Positions 31,198 through 41,667 are shown, counted from the first letter of the stretch. The stretch is DNA of 64,000 nt from Schizochytrium sp. TIO01 (GCA_004764695.1 SMSO01000031.1:2527048-2591047); one strand, 5' to 3'. Numbers and translations: made by a program. The notes: generated by a model not told the origin, from the letters alone.

Positions 31198-34100
31198 ATG
31201 AGCGGAGGGGAATCCACAGAGGGCTTGCAGTCCCAATCTAATGGCAACTATGGAGATAACTCGCAAGCATACAACCAACAGCAGTCATATGGAGATTTTG
31301 AACCCCTTGATAGTGGGATGTCCTTCTCTGGTGCGCCCCTTCCGTCGTTCTCATCAACTTCTTATGACCCACTATATGGCGGCGACGTGGGTGACCAGGA
31401 CTATTTCCAGACGCAGCAAAATACTACCTCAAGTGGGTCTTACGGAGCCGGCGGTTGGTCTTCATCCACAGCGGACGACGAACCTCTAGGCTACGCTTCC
31501 AATTCATACAACTCCTCATCTTACCAAGATGGCGGCAGCATGTATCCGCAAGACTCGTCCTCTTCATTCTCTGCTTCGGGCTCGGGTTTCCCGGACAATG
31601 CTAACTCGTACGGGGCCGCGGGCTACGGGTCCCAGGACTACTCGTCATCAGGTTCTAGTTATGCAGTATTTAACAACCAGTCGCAGCCCTCTCAACAAAA
31701 CACATCTGTGGGCATGGAGCCCCTGACTGTCCGTTCATCATCTGCAGCATCCTCCCATTCTTACAATTCATCTGCTTATGACCCTGCAAGCTACGAACCT
31801 TACAGCCAACCTACATCACATAGCTCATATCCACAGCCACAACAGCAATCACAACATCAACAGCAGCAAGGCTATTCTGCAATGTACAAGAGTTCTTCCT
31901 CGGCGCCAACCAGCCAGTATGGCTATGCGGCCGCTCAAAATCCCTCACAGGTCACAGGATACTCGCAACAACAACGGCAACTTCTCCAGCAACAACAGCA
32001 AAGACAACGCCTTTTATTGCAACAACAGCAAAGGCAGCGACAGCAGCAGCAGCAGCAGCAGCAACAACAACAAAGACAGCAAATACAACAGCAGCAAACT
32101 GGTGGTCTTGGATCCCGTTTACCTATTCCTGGTGCCGACCTCCAATGGCTTGAGGCGAAGGATCCCAGTGGACGGAAGTATTGGTACAATAGAAAAGACT
32201 CAACGACTCATTGGTATAACCCTACTTTAGTTGCGCATGGTCTTCGTTTGCTTCAAGCTAAACAAAAACCAAATGCTGCAATGATGGAGCACTTGAAGCT
32301 TTTCAGGTTTGAACGGCAACGGATGGTCCAGTCCCAACAGCAGCAACAGCAGCAACAACAACGATCATCGGCTGTGTCTAGCCAGCAATCTCAGATGCAG
32401 CAGCAGCAGCAAGCACTTGCACTACAGAAGCAACGTGCAGAGCAAGAGGCAAAGCGCGCTCAAGAAGAGGCTCTCCGGGCTCGTTTTGCCGCCGAGAAGG
32501 CACGCCGCGAAGCCGAGCAGCGAGCTGCAGCAGAAAAGGCGCGTCTTGAGGCAATCGAACGCCAGGAGCGTGAACGTGCTGAGGCTGAACGTCTTCGCAA
32601 AATTGCAGAAGAGGAGGAGCGAAAGCGCTACGAGGCTGCTCGAAAGATAGTTCGCCCTAAGGTGAAGCACCTTTTGCGCAAGTACCTTGACATTATTGGC
32701 TATGATGACACCTGGGTTTCTGAGGAGATGCTCCAGGAAGCTGTGGGGGATGTGCGCCCGAATGCCAAGGATGATCCTGCAATTGACCAATTCGAAGAAG
32801 CTGTCAAAGAGACAAAACGATACTATGCAATAAAAAGGCAAGAGGAAGAGAAAGCATCTCAGAAAGCTGAACTGGAACGCATGGCGCTCGAGGACTTTGA
32901 TGCTAGTGGAACAAGTGAGGAACGGAAAAAGCTTAGCGAGAAGGAGACTCATAAAAAGCAGCTGCAGAAGGACTTTGAGGAGTTTTTCAAGTTCAAGCCG
33001 TACAAGCTCCTTGGCAAATCAGATTGGCGTACAACAGAAAAGGTTGACGATGACTCGCGAATTGCTGCAGAGCAGGAGAAACGCCGCAAAAAGGCCACTG
33101 CTCGGGTGGCTACCCAGGTTGCTGCTAACAAACGTCGCCCTCGCCGGCAGGTCAAGTCTCGACTCGTTAATGTGGAGGGCCATATGGTACTTCGTGAAAA
33201 TAACTATACCATGGATGAGCAAGGTAAGCCTGCAATGGAGGGTCTTCTCTTCACAGATCACCGTAAGCAGGTTCGTCCAGCTCGGTCAGCCTTTAATCTC
33301 TTTTCCGCAACAGTTTCGAAGGATATCAAGGAACAATTTCCCGCGTCCGATTTTGGTGACGTGCGTAAGCAGGTGTCTCATCGTTGGCGTGCCCTGCCTC
33401 CCGAGACACGAAAACAATTCGAAGCTGACGCTGCTGCAGACAAGGAGCGATACCAACGTGAGCTGCAAGAGGCTCGTGAGCTTGATTTACGCAATATGGA
33501 ACAAAACGAGAATATGCGACAAGAAGCATTACGAAAGGAGCAACTTTTGCACCAGGCTAGGCAGGAAACTCTGGCCCTGGAGGACTCGGTGCGCCGCGAT
33601 AAGTTATCAGCCTCTGCGTCTTCGGCATCTGCTCTCAATGGTGTATCATGGACTAGCGGTGGCCAAGGTTCAGATCAAACAAATGGCTCTGCTGCGAGCC
33701 CATCTCCTTCCGGTGCTGCTGCCTCAGCAGCGTCGCGTGGGCAACCACCTCGTCCACAGTACCCCGATATTGCGGATGCCGCTCTTTTGGCACTTGGTCC
33801 TCGCGCAGGCGTCTCCATTCCAGACATGACCCAGTGGGTACAAAATACGCGCCTCGGACGTCTCTTCATGGGCCGACTGAAAGCACCTTTTGACGAAGTC
33901 CAGCTCACAAAATCTGTACGACGGAACCTGAACAAGGGGCGGTTCGAGCAGGTGCTCTCGGCGGGGCGTGCTCGAGATCTACTTGACATCAGATTTCGCC
34001 CTGAAGCTCTCTTAGAGATTGCCCAGGGTAAGTCGATGAAAGACATCAAAGAGGATGAACGACAGGCCAAATTGAAAAGCAAAAACGCAACTCTTACAGC

Positions 34101-37100
34101 TCAACGCGCAAAGCGCCAACAGGTTTTGGAGGAGCAGCGCAACAAGCATCGTGAAAGCATGAAGGCTGATATCTTTGAGTCCAATCAGCGCATGTGGGCT
34201 TTTATGTATCGCCATCGGGATTCAATGCAACCTTTTATTACCAAAGATGTGAAAGAAAAGCTTGAATTTGCAGCCATGCTTTTGCGTAAACATGGCAAGG
34301 GTGATTTACTTGAAAATGACCCAAGTGGTTATGAACAAGAGGATGAAAAAATGGAGGAGGATCAACGTTTGGAGAAGGAAGCAAAGCTTGCTGAGGAAGC
34401 TTTAACTCTTTCTAATACAGGATCTGGGCCCGCGTCTGATGAAGTGGTTCCTAGCAAAGCAGCTAATACAATGTCTCCAGTCAAGCAAGAAAATATTCCT
34501 TCGAATACAGGCACTCCATCAAGCCAGAATGAGAACCCTGCAGATTCGGCAGACAAAGATAAGCTTAAGCAGATTGCGCAAAGTCTTACGGTTCGCCGTA
34601 AACGCCCTGCATGTGAGCAGCCTAAAGATATCATTTGGGGAAAGCTTCGGCAATATCAGCTGGAAGGATTGCGATGGATGGTTTCTACCTTTGAAAATGG
34701 AATCAACGCTATTTTGGCTGATGAAATGGGTCTTGGCAAGACCTTGCAAACCGTTTCTTTTCTTACGCATCTCAAATTTGAAATGAATGTAAGTGGGCCA
34801 TTCTTGGTCATTGTCCCCCTAAGTGTCCTTACGGCATGGGCTAATGAGTTCAACCGATGGTCTCCGAAGCTGAAGGTTATCAAACTTCATTCTTCGTCAA
34901 AGGAAGAGCGTGATCGTCTCAAGCGTGATGTCCTCAGCGATTTTAGCAAGTTTGATGTTGTTGTGACTACCTTTGAAATGATCATTTCAAACAACATGAA
35001 AATGATGCTGGGATCGAAGATGTGGTGGCGTTATGTTGTTATTGATGAAGGTCATAAAATCAAGAATGATGAGACTGATCTTGCTGTGGCTGTGCGATCA
35101 ATCAACTGTCAGGGCCGTCTTTTGCTCACCGGCACACCCTTGCAAAATAACCTTCATGAACTCTGGGCCTTATTGAACTATTTATACCCAGCAATATTTA
35201 CAGAGTCATCAACTTTTGATAGTTGCTTCGATTTGGCGAAGCAAATAGTCGAAACTGACATGCTTGCAAAGGCTCACTATCTCATTCGTCCATTTGTATT
35301 ACGACGCACAAAGGGTGAAGTTGAGCAAAAGATGCCACCGAAGGAAGAAATCGAGGTGAAGGTGCCTCTCTCCAAGATGCAACGACACTGGTATAAGCAG
35401 TTACTTCTTCGTGATGCAAACCTTCTGAAACGGGTCGAGGGCGAGTTGAGTGGGGCAGTAACAGAGGGTAGCGCAGCATCTTCAGCTGGTGATTGGAAGA
35501 AACTACAAAGTCTGATGATGCAGCTTCGTAAATGTTGTAACCATCCGTACTTGTTCCCGAATGCGGAGCCTAACTTTACAGGAGAAACCCGAGAGGATCT
35601 GGTACAAGCTTCTGGAAAGCTCATGATTTTGGATCGCCTTCTCAAGCGTCTTTATGAACGTGGTCATCGCGTGGTGATATTTTCACAATTCACAGCAACT
35701 TTGAACATTCTCTCTGACTTTTGCAATCTGCGAGGCTACAAGTTTTCTCGTTTAGATGGTTCAACAAACCGTGTGCAACGTGCTATTGATATTATGCAGT
35801 ACAACCGTGAGGATTCCGTGTACTTTGCGTATCTTATGAGTACTCGTGCTGGCGGTTTGGGTATCAACCTTGCTACTGCCGATACAGTCATTTTATATGA
35901 CTCTGACTGGAACCCGCAAGTCGACCTTCAGGCCATGGATCGTGTACACCGCATTGGGCAAACCAAGCCGGTTCACGTGTACCGCCTTATTGCTGCAGGG
36001 ACAGTTGAGGAACGTGTTGTGCAGCGTGCAAAGAAGAAGCTTTACTTAGATCGTATGGTGAATCGCGGTAGCACAAGTCAGGCAGAGGCTTTGGAGTCTC
36101 TTTCAAAAGCAGAGATGCTTAAGATGCTTACTTTTGGTGCCTCGACCGTGTTTGGCGGATCTGGTGGTGACGAAGACACTATCTCTGATGAAGATTTGGA
36201 TCGAATGATGGACCGTACTCGCCTCGAGGGCAGAGCTGAAGGTGAAGTTGATACATCTACAAAGGTTCTCGGAAAGAGTGGCATTGATCAAGAGGAGGAC
36301 GAGGACGAAGAAGAAGACCTGCATCCAGATGGGGAGGATGTGAAGATGAAAACAGAGGGCCACCAGCCTCTTGTGAACGCTTCTTTGAATGCCCTGGATT
36401 TTGATGGTACGCAGGAAGCACTTAATCTGAGACAGTTAGACGGCGTGATGTATGACAAAAAGCAAACTTCACCAGTGAAGAAGGGGACGAACAAGCGTAA
36501 GCGAAAGATCATTGCTTTGTCAGATGTTGCTGGTGAAGAACCTGCTGCTCAGTCTATGGATGAAATTGCGAAACGTTGGGCAGAGGAGAATCCAGAAATG
36601 TACGATCAAAATACAAAATCAAACAAGCGTGCTCGCGTCAGTCGCTATGTCGAGGTGGATGGCCACACGGTGCTTAAAAACAACAACTATACGATTGAGG
36701 AGGGTGGGCTGTCCGTGTTTAACGGCGAAGTAGCCACAAATGCGCTTACTGGCTCTGGGGCCCAAACTCGCCAGATCGCAGGTCGTGATTATGAAAATGA
36801 AGGACACTGCTTGGCTTGCTGGGATGGTGGTGAGTTATTGCTCTGTGATCAGTGTTGCGCAGCTTATCACAACGACTGTCTACGACCAGACCAACTTCCG
36901 CCGCGTAGGAAGGATGGTGGTTCAGGGGCAGTGACCTGGGGTTGTCCGCACCATTCGTGCAAAGTATGTGCTCGCAAGGCACACGCCTCCGGAGGCATGC
37001 TATTTCGTTGTACAGAATGTCCCTCTGCATTCTGTGAGGATCATCTTCCACGCGAAAATCTTTATCTCAATGAAAACGGTCGCGAACTGCGTTTTGAGGA

Positions 37101-38211
37101 GCTAGGTCAGCGTAAGCCTGCACAAGCTTATTTCGTGCAGTGTTCAGAGCGCTGCCATCGATTCGCAACTGTCCGCATAGAGAGAGGAGTAATTGCTGCA
37201 ATCCAGGAGGTCAAGAAGATGGATATCGCCGCAGCGGCTGCTGCAGCAGAAGCTTTTAAAACAAAGAGTTCAGCTTCCAAGCCCGAACCCTCTTCAGGCC
37301 CAGTTACTACAGGCTTGGCTGCCAAGATCGAAGGTGCTACGCCGTCAGCACCTGCAGATGCTGCAGATACAATATCTAAACCAAAGCTTGAGCCTACAGC
37401 CACGCCACCTGTGCAAGGACATGTGCAGTCAGACTCTGTTCCTAAGGAGTTTACAAAACAAACTGTTGGAGTAAATTCTCAGATGGAGATTAATGATGAA
37501 ACCGTAGCAGAAGCGGCTGTCTTACGCAATTCTGATGTTAACTGCAAACATGAAATGGAGGTCGAGGGAGAAGCAGGACAGAAAGACCTCGACAAAATGG
37601 AGGTTGGCCAGAACAATCTCGAAATCGCTGACCTGCCGCTTCATGAGGAGAAACAAGACCTATCATCTAAGCCAGAAATTAAGGAACCTGTTATTGCTAA
37701 GTCAGAACTAGACGATGCCAGAAACATGGAAACAGAAGATCAAGTTGAACTTGCTGCTCCAATGGAGCAAGATGAAGGAGCCGCACCTGAACTTGAAGCA
37801 ATCGCTAAGCTTAATAACGGAGACTCTAGGGCAACTGATGCGCTAAAACAAGGTGGAGACCCATTAAGTTCTTCAAAACCTCAATTGGAGAACTCAGAAC
37901 AACCTGCTACAACTGTTGTGTCTGAAGGTTCAGTCAAGGCAGAAAAGGTTCAAGGCGAGTCGTCAGCATCTCCTAAACTTTCCGTAACTGAGAAGGATTT
38001 GACTAGTGGAGCTGACGTGATTATGGAGGCGTCTACGGAGAATTTTGAAGATAGGAAGGCGACAAAGCCTGATATCAATGGGCAAGACTCAGAGGCAAGA
38101 AGTGATGCAGAGACTGCTGATGTGCAAAAATCGACAAATGCCATCGTAACTACGCAAGCTAGCGACGATAAGATGGAGCCCTCTGCAGAAGGTTCGGAAC
38201 GGGGACAATGA
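31198..38211 (+). CDS. SNF2-family chromatin-remodelling ATPase with WW-like, HMG-box and PHD modules, 2337 aa
   Basis: A single uninterrupted exon. In order: a Ser/Tyr/Gln-rich prion-like N-terminus (1-300) with CAG/CAA-coded poly-Q at about 213-300; a WW-like unit at about 315-342 (W.EAKDPSGRKYWYN..DSTTHWYNP); a charged coiled coil at about 408-485; an HMG box at about 689-762 (PARSAFNLFSATV..SHRWRALPPETRKQFE); and a basic HSA-like helix at about 960-1030. The SNF2 helicase follows at about 1145-1610: motif I DEMGLGKT at about 1173, motif II DEGH at about 1283, LTGTPLQNN at about 1311 and motif VI DRVHRIGQ at about 1580. A PHD/extended PHD-type Cys cluster at about 1869-1985 (CLACWDGGELLLCDQC) completes the modules, and the last 350 residues are acidic. 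The DEGH box and LTGTPLQNNLHELW place it in the ISWI/LSH/CHD/Snf2 group. It should slide or evict nucleosomes in the nucleus; HMG and PHD would bind DNA and histone tails. Confidence 0.95.
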   Translation: MSGGESTEGLQSQSNGNYGDNSQAYNQQQSYGDFEPLDSGMSFSGAPLPSFSSTSYDPLYGGDVGDQDYFQTQQNTTSSGSYGAGGWSSSTADDEPLGYASNSYNSSSYQDGGSMYPQDSSSSFSASGSGFPDNANSYGAAGYGSQDYSSSGSSYAVFNNQSQPSQQNTSVGMEPLTVRSSSAASSHSYNSSAYDPASYEPYSQPTSHSSYPQPQQQSQHQQQQGYSAMYKSSSSAPTSQYGYAAAQNPSQVTGYSQQQRQLLQQQQQRQRLLLQQQQRQRQQQQQQQQQQQRQQIQQQQTGGLGSRLPIPGADLQWLEAKDPSGRKYWYNRKDSTTHWYNPTLVAHGLRLLQAKQKPNAAMMEHLKLFRFERQRMVQSQQQQQQQQQRSSAVSSQQSQMQQQQQALALQKQRAEQEAKRAQEEALRARFAAEKARREAEQRAAAEKARLEAIERQERERAEAERLRKIAEEEERKRYEAARKIVRPKVKHLLRKYLDIIGYDDTWVSEEMLQEAVGDVRPNAKDDPAIDQFEEAVKETKRYYAIKRQEEEKASQKAELERMALEDFDASGTSEERKKLSEKETHKKQLQKDFEEFFKFKPYKLLGKSDWRTTEKVDDDSRIAAEQEKRRKKATARVATQVAANKRRPRRQVKSRLVNVEGHMVLRENNYTMDEQGKPAMEGLLFTDHRKQVRPARSAFNLFSATVSKDIKEQFPASDFGDVRKQVSHRWRALPPETRKQFEADAAADKERYQRELQEARELDLRNMEQNENMRQEALRKEQLLHQARQETLALEDSVRRDKLSASASSASALNGVSWTSGGQGSDQTNGSAASPSPSGAAASAASRGQPPRPQYPDIADAALLALGPRAGVSIPDMTQWVQNTRLGRLFMGRLKAPFDEVQLTKSVRRNLNKGRFEQVLSAGRARDLLDIRFRPEALLEIAQGKSMKDIKEDERQAKLKSKNATLTAQRAKRQQVLEEQRNKHRESMKADIFESNQRMWAFMYRHRDSMQPFITKDVKEKLEFAAMLLRKHGKGDLLENDPSGYEQEDEKMEEDQRLEKEAKLAEEALTLSNTGSGPASDEVVPSKAANTMSPVKQENIPSNTGTPSSQNENPADSADKDKLKQIAQSLTVRRKRPACEQPKDIIWGKLRQYQLEGLRWMVSTFENGINAILADEMGLGKTLQTVSFLTHLKFEMNVSGPFLVIVPLSVLTAWANEFNRWSPKLKVIKLHSSSKEERDRLKRDVLSDFSKFDVVVTTFEMIISNNMKMMLGSKMWWRYVVIDEGHKIKNDETDLAVAVRSINCQGRLLLTGTPLQNNLHELWALLNYLYPAIFTESSTFDSCFDLAKQIVETDMLAKAHYLIRPFVLRRTKGEVEQKMPPKEEIEVKVPLSKMQRHWYKQLLLRDANLLKRVEGELSGAVTEGSAASSAGDWKKLQSLMMQLRKCCNHPYLFPNAEPNFTGETREDLVQASGKLMILDRLLKRLYERGHRVVIFSQFTATLNILSDFCNLRGYKFSRLDGSTNRVQRAIDIMQYNREDSVYFAYLMSTRAGGLGINLATADTVILYDSDWNPQVDLQAMDRVHRIGQTKPVHVYRLIAAGTVEERVVQRAKKKLYLDRMVNRGSTSQAEALESLSKAEMLKMLTFGASTVFGGSGGDEDTISDEDLDRMMDRTRLEGRAEGEVDTSTKVLGKSGIDQEEDEDEEEDLHPDGEDVKMKTEGHQPLVNASLNALDFDGTQEALNLRQLDGVMYDKKQTSPVKKGTNKRKRKIIALSDVAGEEPAAQSMDEIAKRWAEENPEMYDQNTKSNKRARVSRYVEVDGHTVLKNNNYTIEEGGLSVFNGEVATNALTGSGAQTRQIAGRDYENEGHCLACWDGGELLLCDQCCAAYHNDCLRPDQLPPRRKDGGSGAVTWGCPHHSCKVCARKAHASGGMLFRCTECPSAFCEDHLPRENLYLNENGRELRFEELGQRKPAQAYFVQCSERCHRFATVRIERGVIAAIQEVKKMDIAAAAAAAEAFKTKSSASKPEPSSGPVTTGLAAKIEGATPSAPADAADTISKPKLEPTATPPVQGHVQSDSVPKEFTKQTVGVNSQMEINDETVAEAAVLRNSDVNCKHEMEVEGEAGQKDLDKMEVGQNNLEIADLPLHEEKQDLSSKPEIKEPVIAKSELDDARNMETEDQVELAAPMEQDEGAAPELEAIAKLNNGDSRATDALKQGGDPLSSSKPQLENSEQPATTVVSEGSVKAEKVQGESSASPKLSVTEKDLTSGADVIMEASTENFEDRKATKPDINGQDSEARSDAETADVQKSTNAIVTTQASDDKMEPSAEGSERGQ
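31835..32100 (+). repeat. CAG/CAA poly-glutamine tract inside the SNF2 gene
   Basis: Dense CAG and CAA codons, with the longest pure run at about 32038-32075. Mixed CAG/CAA coding limits slippage. The tract lies in a low-complexity N-terminus likely to form condensates. Confidence 0.9.
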
Positions 38212-38616
38212 GTACCTTTATTGGCTTGGTTCTGAGCTTTAGTTCAAGTCCATTACTTGGCGTACTAGTTTCTCATGTCAAGTTTGAAGAGGGGAGTTGC
38301 ATAGTACCCCCTTTTCCAACAACAACATTTGCAATCGAAGAGTGTGTAATGTAGGATGCAACTCTGACACGACTATTATCTGAATTGATTGATGAAATTT
38401 AAACTTATTATGCATATATTCCAAGAAATTAAACAAAAAATTATCGTGAGCAAAACGCGGTTGCCCAAGCTTGTTTAGACGAACTCTTCCTTTTGTCGTG
38501 TTTTTAAAAATATAAAGGATGCAGTCTACAGTATTTGATCGGTTTGAGACATATTGGATTTTTCGTTCGTAGTGAATGAATCTTGAAGATATGCTAGATG
38601 ATAATTCGAATTTGCC
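38212..38616. other. Spacer between convergent SNF2 and channel genes
   Basis: 405 bp of AT-rich 3' flanks for the two genes. No gene or structured element seen. Confidence 0.5.
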
Positions 38617-41600
38617 TTACGGACTAGAAGAAGAAGAGTTATTTCGTCCAAAAAGAGCTCCAAAAGATTTTTGAATGGAAGGACGCCGCTTTGCAATGTC
38701 AGGCTTGAAGAGGACTGAGCCGCCTTCACCTGCTTCTGCAATAAGTACGAGTAGCTTACAAAATTCGATAAAGTCGATTTCTCCCGACCCGTCCTCATCA
38801 ATCAAATGGATCATTCGGTCAAGGTCTTCTTTCTTAGGGCACCTGCCGATAGACATAAGGCCGAATCTTAGTTCTTCCTCTTCAATTGTTCCGCTGCCGT
38901 CTAAATCAAGCATAGCAAAAACACGTTCGTATGCTTTAATTGACCCCTCACTAATATGGTGAGTTTCTCGTAAATGTTGAACTCTAGCCGCAAACTCAAG
39001 CTGCTTTCGTTGAGCTTCTGTCGCTTCTTCCATCGACGTTGTGACGACACCAATAAACAGGGTCATGAGAACTAAGGCACCAATGAGAACGAAAATCACG
39101 AAATAGACCGCTGCCACTGCATTATATGCGTGTGGCTTTACACAATACGCCTCACGACCTGAGTATCCGTAGACATTGCATCCATACATGTTAATGTACA
39201 TGATATCAGACCAGTCCTCCAGCGTTGCCATGCGAAAGAGGCTAAATAAGGAGATATGCAAAGAGCCAAAATGCCAGGGGTCGGACTCTTGGAAAAGTAT
39301 CATGCCAAGAATGGCAAAAACATAAAAGACGAGGAAAAGGATTACTCCAATGTAACTGATAGAGGTAAGACCCCCGATGAGAGCAATGATGATAACTTGC
39401 AGCTCTGGGAGCGACTTCACTAATTTCAGAACGCGCATAAGTCGCAAGAGACGAAGAAGTTTGATGAGATTACCCTGGCCTGGTATGAGACTACCAACAA
39501 CAACTAGGTAATCAAAAATGTTCCAGCCTCTTATTCTTCCATATCGTATGAAGTATCTCCATGGATGAAACCGCTCTGCAATCGTCTTTAAAATAATCTC
39601 TCCGAAGAAAACACATACCACTGTTGCGTCAATGGCTGTCAAAATGGTTTGCAAATTTGAGTTCGAAGTGGCTTCAGTTCGCACCCCCTCCATAAGTGCA
39701 GCAATTAAAATATTGATCGTAATGAAATGTCCAAAGCGAGGATCCTCTGTAATATGTCTACTGAAATTTGAAATCCAAGTATATCGACGTTGGAAATAGG
39801 TCTTGTAATTAGTTTCGACGTCCTCTTCCAAAATTTCTAAAAAATCTACGCCTTCCCAGGCACTTTTGAATGCTGCTCGTACGCGTTCTGTTTCTTCACG
39901 TCGTGGTACAGGTGGTGCAAATGGGTTCCACAATATGGTGCTGTTCCTACGTTCTCGGATGGACTTAACAGCACTCTGCGCTATTTTCTTGAAACGGCTT
40001 CCTCCTTGTTCTGGAGCGTCATGATGCATCAGACTGAGAACTGTCTCAAGTTTAGCCTTTTCATCTTTGGAATAGTGCACAGGTGTTGGGGAATTCCCTT
40101 GACCTTTGTGATTACTGTCCAGTGCAGACTTCTCTTTGATATCTGCGGTCCAAGGTAGGACAGCATTCGACTTTTTCTTCTTTTTTGCATCGGCATTCTG
40201 ACGGTGCGCGACATCTTTTAGAGTCAAAGCGGGGGGATGTGGCAAGACTCTTCCCTCCGTTTGCGGTTCTTGGCTATCCGTGTGGGTGGGCTCAGAAGCG
40301 TCTTGAGAATTGTTTGCATTTGTATCTGTTTCAGTGGTAGGGTTTGTGAGAGGTGTACTATCTAATATCGAGGAAGAGGAAGGTAACGGCGCATTTGGGT
40401 TTGTACTCGGCAAATCTGGGACATCAAACTTGAGATCTTCTTTTGAGTGATGAAGCATATGAAATTTACTTAATAAACCGCCATGGGATGTCTTGCTTCC
40501 TGCGCTAGAGCTACTCTTCGAGAACATAAGCAAGTGGCTTGCGGTAATATGTGATGTCTCTGATGTGGATTGCGAGCCATCGGATGGGGACCCTGCTTCT
40601 GGGCTTTGCGTTTCGTTATGCCTTTGAGCTCGCTTCTTTGCTCTTTCGCGTCGACGATTTCGGTCTTGAAATTCCCTCTCAAATTTCATTTCAGCCATTG
40701 ACTTGGTCATGCTCATGGTGACCGCACCAACAAAGAGACTTAGCATGACAAGAGCAGACACTACGATAAAAGATACAGAGTAAATGATTGTGAGACCACG
40801 GTATGGAAGCATGTCCTGTTCCGACGTTGATGGGCATGTCCCGAAGTATCCACTTAATTGCATGTAGGAATCAAACATTTCACTTGAACATCCATAGTAT
40901 TCTGTGTAAACTACATCCGTCCAATCCTCCAAGGTGGCCATGCGAAATAGAGTAATAATACTAATGGGCACAGACCCAAAATGAAACTTGTCATTGTCGC
41001 TAAACATGTAATAACCAAGAATTGCGTAAACATAGAATACAAGCATAAGCAATGCTAGGATATAAACGATGGAGCGGAGACCGCCAATGAGACCCATGAC
41101 AATCATCTCAAGTTGCGGAATCTTCTTTACAAGCTTCATGACACGCATAAGCCTTGTAAGTCTTAATAATTTGACCGAGTTTCCTCCAAATGTTGAACCC
41201 CAAATCGGCAATGACAGAAAGACAATGAGCAGGTCAAAAATATTCCAACCTTTCTCCGGACCTGTGAAATATCTCCATGGTGCTGCTGCTTCAGCTATAA
41301 TCTTAAGTATTACTTCGCAAGCAAAGATACAAAGGACGAACTTATCAGCACCATGAATTCGAGAATCGCTCTCAAACTTTTTGTATGTCTGTATGCCAAC
41401 AATAAATCCCGCAAGAATTATGATAGAGATAATGAAAGCATTGAAGGAGTCACTGCGTACAAGGTCATCGCAATATCGAGCTAATCGAATGTAAGCTTTC
41501 ATAAATTTGCTATTATACTTTGACTCGTCCTTGTATTTGCTGAGCGGAACAGGCTCAAGAGATGATTCGCTAAGAATGCGCTCAGCAGAAGCAGCTCGTA

Positions 41601-41667
41601 TCGAGGCCTCATTTTGCAATTCGCGCATGCGCATCATTGCGCCGGCCGCAGACGCCGCGGCCGTCAT
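38617..41667 (-). CDS. Two-domain voltage-gated cation channel with TLEDW filters and EF-hands, 1016 aa
   Basis: ATG at 41667, one exon. Repeat I (about 75-325) has S1-S6, an S4 with Arg/Lys every third residue (KLLRLTRLMRVMKLVKK, about 166-182) and the pore sequence FRMATLEDWTD (TLEDW at 245-249). After a polar linker of about 300 residues, repeat II (about 640-885) has S4 KLLRLLRLMRVLKLVK and the pore sequence FRMATLEDWSD (TLEDW at 815-819). The C-terminus has two canonical EF-hands, DLDGSGTIEEEEL (about 919) and DEDGSGEIDFIEF (about 955), then a basic/Ser-rich tail. The filter resembles bacterial Nav (TLESW) and eukaryotic EukCat/CatSper-type channels, not two-pore channels. An acidic TLEDW ring predicts Ca or mixed Na/Ca permeation, and two chains would make the four-domain pore. 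EF-hands suggest Ca feedback. Selectivity is inferred, not shown. Confidence 0.93.
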   Translation of the reverse strand: MTAAASAAGAMMRMRELQNEASIRAASAERILSESSLEPVPLSKYKDESKYNSKFMKAYIRLARYCDDLVRSDSFNAFIISIIILAGFIVGIQTYKKFESDSRIHGADKFVLCIFACEVILKIIAEAAAPWRYFTGPEKGWNIFDLLIVFLSLPIWGSTFGGNSVKLLRLTRLMRVMKLVKKIPQLEMIVMGLIGGLRSIVYILALLMLVFYVYAILGYYMFSDNDKFHFGSVPISIITLFRMATLEDWTDVVYTEYYGCSSEMFDSYMQLSGYFGTCPSTSEQDMLPYRGLTIIYSVSFIVVSALVMLSLFVGAVTMSMTKSMAEMKFEREFQDRNRRRERAKKRAQRHNETQSPEAGSPSDGSQSTSETSHITASHLLMFSKSSSSAGSKTSHGGLLSKFHMLHHSKEDLKFDVPDLPSTNPNAPLPSSSSILDSTPLTNPTTETDTNANNSQDASEPTHTDSQEPQTEGRVLPHPPALTLKDVAHRQNADAKKKKKSNAVLPWTADIKEKSALDSNHKGQGNSPTPVHYSKDEKAKLETVLSLMHHDAPEQGGSRFKKIAQSAVKSIRERRNSTILWNPFAPPVPRREETERVRAAFKSAWEGVDFLEILEEDVETNYKTYFQRRYTWISNFSRHITEDPRFGHFITINILIAALMEGVRTEATSNSNLQTILTAIDATVVCVFFGEIILKTIAERFHPWRYFIRYGRIRGWNIFDYLVVVGSLIPGQGNLIKLLRLLRLMRVLKLVKSLPELQVIIIALIGGLTSISYIGVILFLVFYVFAILGMILFQESDPWHFGSLHISLFSLFRMATLEDWSDIMYINMYGCNVYGYSGREAYCVKPHAYNAVAAVYFVIFVLIGALVLMTLFIGVVTTSMEEATEAQRKQLEFAARVQHLRETHHISEGSIKAYERVFAMLDLDGSGTIEEEELRFGLMSIGRCPKKEDLDRMIHLIDEDGSGEIDFIEFCKLLVLIAEAGEGGSVLFKPDIAKRRPSIQKSFGALFGRNNSSSSSP

